Assembly (NCBI GenBank): GCA_964412395.1
Contig: CAYPOY010000225.1
Location: 1 to 8,503 of the forward strand
Direction of reading: 5' to 3'
From: CAYPOY01 sp964412395
GTDB taxonomy: Bacteria; Chloroflexota; Anaerolineae; B4-G1
Length of the DNA stretch: 8,503 bases
Shown here: piece by piece, positions 1 to 5,250 of the stretch
Position numbering within the stretch: the first letter of the stretch is position 1
Layout of the letters: the number at the start of each line of letters is the position of its first letter
Made by a program: the position numbers and the translations under genes
Notes under the pieces: generated by a model
Seen by the model: only the letters and a program-made list of their open reading frames with translations
Told to the model about the DNA's origin: nothing
Database searches by the model: none

Positions 1-385
1 CATCTGCCTGGACAGAGACACCCTGCATTACAAAGAAGTGGTGAGCCATCGCTACGCCGAACTGATTTATTTCGGCAAATGGTTCACCTCTCTGCGCGAG
101 GCCCTGGATGCATTTGTCGCCAAGACTCAGGAGCGGGTGACCGGCACCGTGCGGGTCAAGTTGTACAAGGGCAGTTGCACCGTGGTGGGTCGCAAGTCGC
201 CCTTCAGCCTCTATCGCGAGGACTTGGCCACCTTCGGCCAGGATGACGTCTACGACCAGGGCGACGCGGCTGGCTTCATCAACCTCTTCGGCCTGCCGCT
301 CAAGGTCAAGGCGCTGATTGACATGGAGAACGGCGGATTGGCGGAACTGGAAGCGCCCGACTATAGCGTGTTCAAGCGGGACTAA
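1..385 (+). CDS. argG: Argininosuccinate synthase, C-terminal part (5' end outside window)
   Basis: ArgG joins citrulline and aspartate with ATP to give argininosuccinate, the second-last step of arginine synthesis in the cytoplasm. The open frame runs from base 2 with no start in the window, giving the last 127 residues of a protein normally about 400 long. Family blocks are plain: LDRDTLHYKE, then RYAELIYFGKWF, LREALDAFV, RVTGTVRVKLYKG, VVGRKSPFSLY, DLATFGQDDVYDQ and GFINLFGLPLKV. These form the C-terminal multimerisation region; the N-terminal ATP-pyrophosphatase loop is off the left edge. After GLPLKVKA there is a tail of roughly 23 residues ending FKRD. The GTG codons at 38 and 41 are internal, not starts. 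The TAA at 383-385 abuts a tandem repeat directly, and argH follows 79 bases later, so the two are probably co-transcribed. Confidence 0.95.
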   Translation, partial: ICLDRDTLHYKEVVSHRYAELIYFGKWFTSLREALDAFVAKTQERVTGTVRVKLYKGSCTVVGRKSPFSLYREDLATFGQDDVYDQGDAAGFINLFGLPLKVKALIDMENGGLAELEAPDYSVFKRD

Positions 386-449
386 GCGAATCAGCGAGTC
401 AGCGAATCAGCGAGTCAGCGAATCAGCGAGTCGGCGATTTAGCGAATGG
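386..449. repeat. 8-bp tandem repeat between argG and argH
   Basis: Eight consecutive octamers start on the base after the argG stop codon. GCGAATCA and GCGAGTCA alternate, giving a 16-bp higher unit present about three times and then decaying (GCGAGTCG, GCGATTTA, GCGAATGG). The array fills most of the argG-argH gap and ends just before the argH ribosome binding site. There is no internal dyad and no stop in sequence similarity before the RBS. Confidence 0.95.
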
Positions 450-452
450 GGC

Positions 453-458
453 GAGGTG
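453..458 (+). promoter_or_regulatory. Ribosome binding site of argH
   Basis: GAGGTG lies 6 bases before the ATG at 465 and supports that start. The flanking octamer array stops just upstream, so the RBS is outside the repeat. Confidence 0.75.
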
Positions 459-464
459 TGAGAA

Positions 465-1841
465 ATGACACTCTGGGGAGGGCGCTTTGTGGGAGCGACG
501 GATGAGTTGATGAGGCGCTTTGGCGACTCTATCGGGTTCGACCGGCGGATGTATGGAGCCGACGTGCGGGGCAGCATCGCCTACGCCGGCGCCTTGGCGC
601 GGACGGGGTTGATCACCGCCGAGGAGCGCGACCGACTCATCGCCGGGCTGGAGCAGGTGCGTGCCGAATTCGACGCCGGCGCCTTCCAGATCGAGCCTGG
701 CGACGAGGACATCCACACCGCCGTCGAGCGGCGGCTGGGCGAACTGGTGGGGCCGGTGGCGGGTAAACTGCACACTGGGCGCTCCCGCAACGACCAGGTG
801 ACCACTGACCTGCGCCTCTACCTGCTGGACGAGATAGCTTCCCTGCGCGAGGCGCTGATCAAACTGCAGGAGACCATCGTCGAGAAGGCCGAGACCCACC
901 TGGACGTCGTCATGCCCGGCTACACGCATCTGCAACAGGCACAGCCGCTGCTCTTTAGTCACTGGTTGATGTCCTTTTTCTGGAAGTTCCAGCGCGACCG
1001 CGAGCGGCTGGCCGACGTGGCGCGGCGTACCTCGGCGCTGCCGCTGGGGTCGGGGGCACTGGCCGGGCACCCCCTGGGCATTGACCGCCAGGCGCTCGCC
1101 GCTGAACTGGGCTTTGCCGCCGTAGTGGAGAACAGCGTGGATGCGGTGGCTGATCGGGATTACGTCGTCGAGTTCCTGGCCTGGGCCACCCTGGTGCAGG
1201 TGCACCTCAGTTGCCTGGCGGAGGATCTCATCGTGTGGGGCAGCCAGGAGTTCGGCTTCGTGGAGGTGGCCGAGGCCTACTCCACCGGCTCCAGCCTCAT
1301 GCCCCAGAAGAAGAACCCCGACGCGCTGGAGTTGATGCGCGGCAAGAGCGGGCGGGTGATCGGCCACCTGACGGGCTTGCTGACGACGTTGAAGGGGCTG
1401 CCTTCGGCCTACAACAAGGACTTGCAAGAGGACAAAGAAGTCCTCTTCGACGCGATTGATACGCTAAAGATGGAACTACCCATCGCTGCGGGGGTGATTC
1501 GCACTCTGACAGTGAACGCTGCCCGTATGGCCGCCGCCCTGGACGACACGCTTCTAGCCACCGACCTGGCGGATCACCTGGTGCGCAAGGGAGTGCCCTT
1601 TCGCGAGAGCCATCACCTGGTGGGCCAGGCCGTCAAGCGGGCCGAGGAGTTGGGTGTGTTGCTGAAAGATCTCGACCTGACCGAGTACCAGGCCATCCAC
1701 CCGGCCTTCGCTGAGGACGTGTACGAGGTCTTTGACTTCCGGCGGTCGGTGGAGATGCGGGATACGGAAGGGGGCACGGCATCGGTGGCAGTGCGTGCCC
1801 AGATCGAGCGGGCCAAGAGGGCAATGAACAATGATCAATGA
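465..1841 (+). CDS. argH: Argininosuccinate lyase
   Basis: ArgH splits argininosuccinate into arginine and fumarate, the last step of arginine synthesis; the family is a cytoplasmic homotetramer of the fumarase/aspartase superfamily. The 458-residue length is normal. It opens with the typical LWGGRF, carries HTGRSRNDQV (residues 103-112), PGYTHLQQAQP (151-161, with the conserved His155), GSGALAGHPLGIDR (196-208) and the superfamily signature GSSLMPQKKNPD (275-286), whose serine pair in the mobile loop supplies the catalytic base. The C-terminal domain has the usual LKGLPSAYNKDLQEDKE block and a GGTASVAVR end. The final residues (MNNDQ) and the TGA are encoded by a heptamer-like repeat at 1823-1858, so the true family end is near RAKRA. 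It sits directly downstream of argG and upstream of the lysine carrier genes. Confidence 0.97.
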   Translation: MTLWGGRFVGATDELMRRFGDSIGFDRRMYGADVRGSIAYAGALARTGLITAEERDRLIAGLEQVRAEFDAGAFQIEPGDEDIHTAVERRLGELVGPVAGKLHTGRSRNDQVTTDLRLYLLDEIASLREALIKLQETIVEKAETHLDVVMPGYTHLQQAQPLLFSHWLMSFFWKFQRDRERLADVARRTSALPLGSGALAGHPLGIDRQALAAELGFAAVVENSVDAVADRDYVVEFLAWATLVQVHLSCLAEDLIVWGSQEFGFVEVAEAYSTGSSLMPQKKNPDALELMRGKSGRVIGHLTGLLTTLKGLPSAYNKDLQEDKEVLFDAIDTLKMELPIAAGVIRTLTVNAARMAAALDDTLLATDLADHLVRKGVPFRESHHLVGQAVKRAEELGVLLKDLDLTEYQAIHPAFAEDVYEVFDFRRSVEMRDTEGGTASVAVRAQIERAKRAMNNDQ

Positions 1842-1858
1842 AACAATGAACAATGGCT
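1823..1858. repeat. AATGAAC heptamer-like repeat covering the argH stop
   Basis: Five degenerate units of AATGAAC: AATGAAC, AATGATC, AATGAAAC (8 bp), AATGAAC, AATGGCT. The first two and a half units lie inside argH and encode its last residues; the stop codon TGA (1839-1841) is part of the third unit. Confidence 0.85.
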
Positions 1859-1880
1859 CAACGCTTGGATACAGCGCGGA

Positions 1881-2261
1881 TCATCGCTGGCCCTGTGTCG
1901 CTTTCCGCGCTTCCTCGACCAGCGTATCAATCACGTCAGGGGGTACGTCGGGGTTGCGCTCGTGGGCTTGCCCGACCAGCGTGTACACGTTCTGCCGGGC
2001 TTCGGCGATCCGTAGCCGCGCTTCATCGCGGCTCACGCCGGAGCGCGCCACAACCTGCCGGATCAACGATTCGTCACGCTCCAGTCGGCGCAACCGTTCC
2101 CGGGCGGCCACCAGAGCGCGATACTCATCAATGTTCACGATGGCGGCCTCGGGCCGGCCGTGCTGCGTGACCACTACCCGCACATCCTGCCTCCGCACCT
2201 GGTCCAAAACCTCCCGCGTCCGGCGGGCCAGATACGTCTTCGTCACTGTGAGTTCTTCCAC
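1881..2261 (-). CDS. Lone Phd/YefM-type antitoxin-like protein, long form
   Basis: Residues 1-55 read like a Phd/YefM antitoxin DNA-binding domain: VTKTYLARRTREVLDQV, then VVVTQHGRPEAAIVNIDEYRAL, which matches the family's RHGRPVAVLV-EEY core. These proteins normally bind their own promoter and neutralise a RelE/Doc-type toxin with a disordered tail. Here the protein is 126 residues, longer than the usual 75-95, with a charged helical second half (about 57-126, SLIRQVVARSGVSRDEARLRIAEARQ region) that I do not recognise. The GTG start is set by a perfect GGAGGT at 2268-2273, 6 bases away. No toxin gene fits on either side: argH ends 39 bases below the stop and lysW diverges above. It may be an orphan regulator, a relic of a module, or an antitoxin acting in trans. 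Confidence 0.75.
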   Translation of the reverse strand: MEELTVTKTYLARRTREVLDQVRRQDVRVVVTQHGRPEAAIVNIDEYRALVAARERLRRLERDESLIRQVVARSGVSRDEARLRIAEARQNVYTLVGQAHERNPDVPPDVIDTLVEEARKATQGQR

Positions 2262-2295
2262 CGGCGTACCTCCGTGAATGTAAAATGAGTATTTT

Positions 2296-2328
2296 GTGTA
2301 TTATACACCATTTTCTCAGGTCAGACAA
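2296..2328 (-). promoter_or_regulatory. Minus-strand promoter of the lone antitoxin, with overlapping palindrome
   Basis: On the minus strand TTGTCT (2328-2323) is followed after 17 bases by a perfect TATAAT (2305-2300), about 39 bases before the GTG. The -10 sits inside the dyad GTGTA-TTA-TACAC (2296-2308), a plausible site for the antitoxin's own autorepression. The lysW promoter must lie in the same 96-base gap, but no clear + strand -35/-10 pair is visible. Confidence 0.6.
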
Positions 2329-2345
2329 ACAGCAATCAGAGTCTC

Positions 2346-2354
2346 AGGAGGTGA
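2346..2354 (+). promoter_or_regulatory. Strong ribosome binding site of lysW
   Basis: AGGAGGTGA is a full anti-Shine-Dalgarno match, with the GGAGG core 6 bases before the ATG at 2358. This fits a carrier protein that is needed in excess over its enzymes. Confidence 0.85.
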
Positions 2355-2357
2355 ACT

Positions 2358-2522
2358 ATGGCTGAATGTCCCGAATGTGCAGCAGAACTGGACCTGGCTC
2401 CCGACGTGGAAATAGCGGAGATCGTGGTCTGCCCCGACTGTGGGGTCGAGTTGGAGGTGATGAGCCTGGACCCCATTACACTGGAACTGGCCCCCGAAGT
2501 GGAAGAGGATTGGGGAGAATGA
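2358..2522 (+). CDS. lysW: Amino-group carrier protein LysW
   Basis: LysW is the small acidic protein whose C-terminal glutamate gamma-carboxyl is joined to the amino group of alpha-aminoadipate. It shields that amine and presents the intermediate to LysX, LysZ, LysY and LysJ. The product has 54 residues: MAECPECAAEL at the start, CxxC pairs at Cys4/Cys7 and Cys25/Cys28 that bind one zinc, LEVMSLDP in the middle, and the diagnostic end EDWGE with Glu54 as the attachment residue. This is nearly the same length and layout as Thermus LysW. The protein is very acidic, as expected for docking onto basic patches of its enzymes. Only 4 bases separate it from lysX, so the two are translated together. 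It is easily missed because of its size. Confidence 0.97.
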   Translation: MAECPECAAELDLAPDVEIAEIVVCPDCGVELEVMSLDPITLELAPEVEEDWGE

Positions 2523-2526
2523 GCCG

Positions 2527-3456
2527 ATGAAGATCGGTGTGTTGTGCTCCCGTGTGCGGATTGAGGAGAAGATGCTCTTCGCCGCCCTGCGGGAGCGAGG
2601 AGTGGAGTACGAGCGCATCGACTCGCGGGAGTTTGCTTTCGAACTGGGCGGCGATGGCTTGGGCCGCACGAAGGAATTCGCAATTCGCAATCCGCAATTC
2701 GCAATTCGCTATGACGCCGTGCTCGTCCGCTGCCTGAGCCACTCGCGAGCCTACTATCTCACTCGCTGGCTGGACGGCCTGGGAGTGCCGGCGGTCAGTC
2801 CCCACCGCGTGGTGGCCACCTGCGGCGATAAACTGCTCACCAGCGCCGCCCTGCAGGAGGCCGGATTGCCTGTTCCGCGCACCGTGGTCGCCTTCACGCC
2901 GGAGGCGGCGTTGGAGGCCATCGAGAAGATGGGCTACCCGGTGGTGCTCAAGCCGGTGCACGGTTCGTGGGGGCGGCTGCTGGCCCGCGTCAACGACCGG
3001 GACGCGGCCGAGGCCATCCTGGAGCACAAGACCACCCTGGGCGGCTATGTCCACTCCGTCTTCTATATCCAGGAGTACGTGGACAAGCCCGGCCGGGACA
3101 TCCGCACCCTGGTAGTCGGCGACGAGGTGGTCTACGCCATTTACCGCCGCTCGTCCCACTGGATCACCAACACCGCGCGCGGTGGGGAACCGCTGCCATG
3201 TCCGCTCACTCCCGGGATCGCGGATCTGTCGCTGGGGGCGGCGCAGGCGGTGGGCGGTGGCATCGTGGCCGTGGACCTGCTGGAGACGGCGGACGGACGC
3301 CTGCTGGTCAACGAGGTCAACCACACTCCGGAGTTTCACGGGGCCATGCAGGCCAGCGACGCCGACATCGCCGGAAAGATAGTGGACTACGTTCTGAGAG
3401 TGGGGCAGACTTTCCAGTCTGCCACCCGGGTAGGCCAGAAAGCCTGCGCCACCTAA
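2527..3456 (+). CDS. lysX: LysW-alpha-aminoadipate (or glutamate) ligase LysX
   Basis: LysX is an ATP-grasp ligase that uses ATP to join the amino group of alpha-aminoadipate to the last Glu of LysW. The 309 residues show RCLSHSRA (68-75), CGDK (99-102), GYPVVLKPVHGSWGRLLA (136-153), LGGY..FYIQEYV.KPGRDIR (171-193), YRRSSHWITNTARGG (206-220) and VDLLE..GRLLVNEVNHTPEF (249-270, metal-binding Glu/Asn). The WITNTARGG block is like Thermus LysX. Two parts are foreign. Residues about 50-61 (EFAIRNPQFAIR) are encoded by a heptamer array, in a stretch where Thermus LysX is shorter. Residues 291-309 come from a hairpin-rich insertion that replaced the native end VLKVAREGR. The catalytic core appears intact, so the enzyme is probably active. 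The TAA overlaps the ATG of a mini-ORF. A GGGGAG about 9 bases upstream serves as RBS. Confidence 0.95.
   Translation: MKIGVLCSRVRIEEKMLFAALRERGVEYERIDSREFAFELGGDGLGRTKEFAIRNPQFAIRYDAVLVRCLSHSRAYYLTRWLDGLGVPAVSPHRVVATCGDKLLTSAALQEAGLPVPRTVVAFTPEAALEAIEKMGYPVVLKPVHGSWGRLLARVNDRDAAEAILEHKTTLGGYVHSVFYIQEYVDKPGRDIRTLVVGDEVVYAIYRRSSHWITNTARGGEPLPCPLTPGIADLSLGAAQAVGGGIVAVDLLETADGRLLVNEVNHTPEFHGAMQASDADIAGKIVDYVLRVGQTFQSATRVGQKACAT
2675..2709. repeat. AATTCGC heptamer array inside lysX
   Basis: Five contiguous 7-bp units: AATTCGC, AATTCGC, AATCCGC, AATTCGC, AATTCGC. It lies wholly in the lysX frame and is read as the near-duplicated peptide EFAIRNPQFAIR. Three units equal seven codons, so the peptide repeats with the 21-base common period (FAIR...FAIR). 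It falls between conserved blocks of the N-terminal domain. Confidence 0.95.
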
Positions 3457-3477
3457 TGATGGTGGATTACGTTCTGA
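3378..3477. repeat. Hairpin-rich insertion at the lysX 3' end, flanked by a 20-bp direct repeat
   Basis: Bases 3378-3397 and 3458-3477 match at 18 of 20 positions (core GTGGAYTACGTTCTGA), exactly 80 bases apart. Between them lies a segment with a perfect hairpin, GGCAGACT-TTCC-AGTCTGCC (3404-3423), a CCCGGG centre (3425-3430) and a second weaker hairpin AGGC-CAGAAA-GCCT (3432-3445). The two halves are imperfect inverted copies of each other around CCCGGG. This resembles a REP- or MITE-like non-coding repeat rather than an IS; no transposase is encoded. It supplies the last 19 LysX codons and the TAA. Confidence 0.8.
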
Positions 3478-3500
3478 AGGTAGCGAGGGAGGGAAGATGA
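3456..3500 (+). pseudogene. Displaced native C-terminus of LysX, now a 14-codon mini-ORF
   Basis: The frame reads MMVDYVLKVAREGR and then TGA. Its VDYVL is the same as LysX residues 286-290 and KVAREGR looks like the ordinary end of the family, so this is the original 3' tail, pushed out of frame by the 80-base duplication-insertion. The first ATG (3456-3458) overlaps the lysX TAA, and its TGA (3498-3500) overlaps the lysY ATG (3497-3499). Before the insertion lysX and lysY would have overlapped by four bases (ATGA). The remnant may still be translated by termination-reinitiation and so keep lysX and lysY coupled. Whether a peptide accumulates cannot be told. Confidence 0.7.
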
Positions 3501-4534
3501 TACGTGCAGCCATCGTGGGTGCCTCAGGCTACGCCGGGGGGGAGTTGCTGAGGCTGCTGCTGGCCCACGCCTGGGTGGAGGTGACGCAGATCACCTCGGA
3601 GACCTACGCCGGGCAGTACGCCTACTTCGTCCATCCCAATCTGCGGGCCCACACCTGCCTGCGCTTCACTCGCCTGGCTGACCTGGCCCCCTGCGACCTG
3701 CTGTTCCTGGCCCTGCCCCACGGCCACGCGATGGATCGGATCGAGGAGTTCGCCCGGCTAGCCAAACGGATCGTGGACCTGTCGGCCGATTTCCGCCTGC
3801 GCGATCCGGCGGACTATCCACGCTGGTACGGACGGGAGCACCCGGCCGCGGACTGGCTGGCGCGCTTTGTCTACGGCGTGCCGGAACTGCATCGCAAGGA
3901 GTTGGCCGGCGCACAGTACGCCAGCGGTACGGGCTGCAACGCGGTGGTCACTTTGCTGGCCCTGTGGCCGCTCTACCGGCGGCATCTGGTGCGGGAGTCG
4001 GTGGTCGAGGTCAAGGTCGGCTCCTCCGAGGGGGGCAACAAGCCCGGCCCGGCCTCCCATCACCCGGAGCGGGCCGGGGTGGTGCGTTCCTATATGCCGA
4101 TTGGCCATCGCCACCTGGCCGAGTTGATCCAGGAACTGGGCCTCGATCCACAGCGGCCCAACCTGCACTTTTCTATCACTTCGGTGGGCATCGTGCGTGG
4201 GGCGCTGGCTACCTGCCATTGTCTGCTGCACGAGGACCTGGATGAGCGGGAGGCCTGGCGCATGTACCGCGAGGATTACGGGGATGAGCCATTCGTGCGG
4301 CTGGTGCGGGCCAGGCGCGGGATCCATCGCTACCCGGAGCCCAAGATTCTGACCGCGTCCAACTACTGCGACGTCGGCTTCGTCGCCGACGCGGGCCAAC
4401 ACCGGCTGGTGGTCATCGCCGCGATTGACAATCTGATGAAAGGCGCGGCCGGCAGCGGAGTACAGACGATGAATGTGATGTACGGATGGTCGGAAACGCT
4501 GGGGCTGGAATTTCCCGGACTACATCCTATCTGA
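3497..4534 (+). CDS. lysY: LysW-aminoadipate (glutamate) 6-phosphate reductase LysY
   Basis: LysY reduces the acyl-phosphate on LysW-bound aminoadipate to the semialdehyde with NADPH; it is the LysW counterpart of ArgC. The 345-residue protein starts with the nucleotide-binding GASGYAGG (residues 8-15). Further on are FVHPNLR (44-50), LALPHG (71-76), VDLSADFRL (93-101), FVYGVPELHR (124-133), the catalytic cysteine in ASGTGCNAVV (Cys147) and the ASHHPERAGVVRSY block with GHRH (203-206). It ends GLEFPGLHPI. The PASHHPERAG stretch and the ending match Thermus LysY closely and separate it from ordinary ArgC. GAGGGAGGG just upstream is the RBS. The start overlaps the stop of the mini-ORF left over from lysX. 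Downstream it converges on the RelE-type toxin across a repeat array. Confidence 0.96.
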   Translation: MIRAAIVGASGYAGGELLRLLLAHAWVEVTQITSETYAGQYAYFVHPNLRAHTCLRFTRLADLAPCDLLFLALPHGHAMDRIEEFARLAKRIVDLSADFRLRDPADYPRWYGREHPAADWLARFVYGVPELHRKELAGAQYASGTGCNAVVTLLALWPLYRRHLVRESVVEVKVGSSEGGNKPGPASHHPERAGVVRSYMPIGHRHLAELIQELGLDPQRPNLHFSITSVGIVRGALATCHCLLHEDLDEREAWRMYREDYGDEPFVRLVRARRGIHRYPEPKILTASNYCDVGFVADAGQHRLVVIAAIDNLMKGAAGSGVQTMNVMYGWSETLGLEFPGLHPI

Positions 4535-4537
4535 GTA

Positions 4538-4579
4538 GTGCGTGTTGCGTAATCACGTTTCACGCATCACGTTTCACGC
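4538..4579. repeat. Heptamer array at the lysY/toxin junction
   Basis: Six 7-bp units in a row: GTGCGTG, TTGCGTA, ATCACGT, TTCACGC, ATCACGT, TTCACGC. The last four are an exact 14-bp direct repeat (4552-4565 and 4566-4579). The array begins 4 bases after the lysY stop and reaches into the toxin gene, supplying its last codons (R-E-T) and TGA. No convincing terminator is seen between these convergent genes. Confidence 0.85.
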
Positions 4580-4872
4580 TCGGCAGCGCGGCGGTAGACC
4601 TCGAATCTAGCCTTCTTGCCGATGGCTACCACGGTTACCCGCTTGGCCTCGTCGTCCAGGCGATACACGATTCGATACCGTTTGCCAGCGAAATAGAGGG
4701 AGCGATAACCTGAGAGATCGCAGCCGAACTTGTGGCCCAGGGGCTTGCCTACTGAAGGAAACCTTTCCAACTTGCGCAATTGCTTCAGTGCCAGGATGCG
4801 GAGGCTGTGATCCAGAGCGGCGAAGTCCTCCTCGGCGAATTTGGTGAGTTCGACGGTGTACGCGGGACTCAT
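4567..4872 (-). CDS. RelE/ParE-superfamily toxin
   Basis: RelE-like toxins are small basic proteins; RelE-type members cut mRNA in the ribosomal A site, while ParE-type members hit gyrase. The 101-residue product has the superfamily layout: an N-terminal helical part (LTKFAEEDFAALDHSLRIL region), KQLRKLERFP, then LSGYRSLYFAGKRYRIVYRLDD (53-74) and VVAIGKKARFEVYRRA (81-96). The basic residues Arg65, Arg67, Lys87 and Arg89 with Tyr70 and Tyr93 are where RelE keeps its RNase residues, so an mRNase is favoured, but the exact class is not certain. The ATG overlaps the antitoxin TGA by four bases, the normal order and coupling for such pairs. Its last three residues and stop come from a heptamer array, so the C-terminus has been altered slightly. 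Confidence 0.88.
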   Translation of the reverse strand: MSPAYTVELTKFAEEDFAALDHSLRILALKQLRKLERFPSVGKPLGHKFGCDLSGYRSLYFAGKRYRIVYRLDDEAKRVTVVAIGKKARFEVYRRAAERET

Positions 4873-5162
4873 TTCAATTCTGGCACATCATACCTGGAGG
4901 CTAATTCGTCCAGGCCGACGCGGTAGCCGTCGTCCCTGCGTTCTCGCTCCATCAGCGTCAAGGCCAGGGTGAGATGCTCTACTTCCTCCTCCAACTCCAA
5001 CAACCGTTCATATTCTTCGATACCGAGGAGCACGCCTTCGAGTCTGTTGTTGCGCTGAATGAACCATCTCTTCTCAGGAAGATGATCCAAAAGTCGCGGC
5101 AATTCCCTGGTCGCCTTCGTGCTGGTGATGAGTTCATCTGGGGTCAAAGTCAGCTCAGCCAT
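4869..5162 (-). CDS. Phd/YefM-family antitoxin
   Basis: This gene precedes the RelE-type toxin and overlaps it by four bases. The 97-residue product begins ELTLTPDELITSTKATRELPRLLDHL, then RWFIQRNNRLEGVLLGIEEYERLLELEEE: the fold of a YefM N-terminal dimerisation and DNA-binding domain followed by the family's GVLL-EEYE strand-helix. The remaining part (about 56-97) is charged and helical, fitting the toxin-binding tail. The ATG at 5162 has GGAGGG (5172-5167) 4 bases upstream. It is read from a consensus promoter with a palindrome over its -10, which fits repression by the antitoxin or the complex. The pair splits lysY from lysZ. Confidence 0.88.
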   Translation of the reverse strand: MAELTLTPDELITSTKATRELPRLLDHLPEKRWFIQRNNRLEGVLLGIEEYERLLELEEEVEHLTLALTLMERERRDDGYRVGLDELASRYDVPELK

Positions 5163-5196
5163 ATTTCCCTCCGATTATGAGTACGTTCGTCAGGGT

Positions 5197-5212
5197 AATT
5201 ATACATATAATT
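5197..5212. promoter_or_regulatory. Palindrome at the divergent promoter (candidate operator)
   Basis: AATTAT-ACAT-ATAATT is a perfect 6-bp dyad with a 4-base centre. It covers the minus-strand -10 and also the + strand TATAAT at 5206-5211. A protein bound here, most likely the YefM-type antitoxin, would block both directions. Confidence 0.6.
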
Positions 5213-5226
5213 TTCGGTATTGTCAA
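5198..5226 (-). promoter_or_regulatory. Perfect consensus sigma-70-type promoter of the toxin-antitoxin pair
   Basis: On the minus strand TTGACA (5226-5221), a 17-base spacer and TATAAT (5203-5198) match the housekeeping consensus at 12 of 12 positions. The leader to the antitoxin ATG is about 30 bases. A promoter this strong normally needs repression, which fits toxin-antitoxin autoregulation. Confidence 0.85.
5206..5211 (+). promoter_or_regulatory. Candidate -10 element for lysZ
   Basis: TATAAT on the + strand, 40 bases before the lysZ ATG, back-to-back with the toxin-antitoxin -10. No good -35 is seen at 16-18 bases upstream, so this is a weak or activator-dependent call. lysZ needs its own promoter because the minus-strand pair separates it from lysY. 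Confidence 0.4.
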
Positions 5227-5250
5227 CCTTGTTTCTTTGAGGAGGTAAAT

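Noticed and set aside
386..449. CRISPR array
   Set aside because: Units of 8 bp without spacers; the same applies to the arrays at 4538-4579 and 7841-7924. They are simple tandem repeats, and no cas gene is present.
423..1427. 334-codon open frame antisense to argH
   Set aside because: It lies fully opposite a clear argH and its protein is arginine-, glutamine- and histidine-rich with no recognisable motif. Such shadows are usual in high-GC genes.
1831..2277. 148-codon + strand open frame opposite the lone antitoxin
   Set aside because: Serine- and arginine-rich shadow with no RBS or motif; the minus-strand gene has a family match, RBS and promoter.
2262..2357. Lysine riboswitch or attenuator before lysW
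   Set aside because: The gap is 96 bases, far too short for the L-box aptamer, and holds no terminator-antiterminator pair.
3378..3477. Insertion sequence or integron attachment site
   Set aside because: The segment is under 100 bases, has no transposase, and its hairpins do not have the layout of an attC site; a small non-autonomous repeat fits better.
5119..5250. N-terminal extension of LysZ
   Set aside because: It crosses the antitoxin start and the divergent promoter; MIVVKAGGGEG is the native family start and has a strong RBS.
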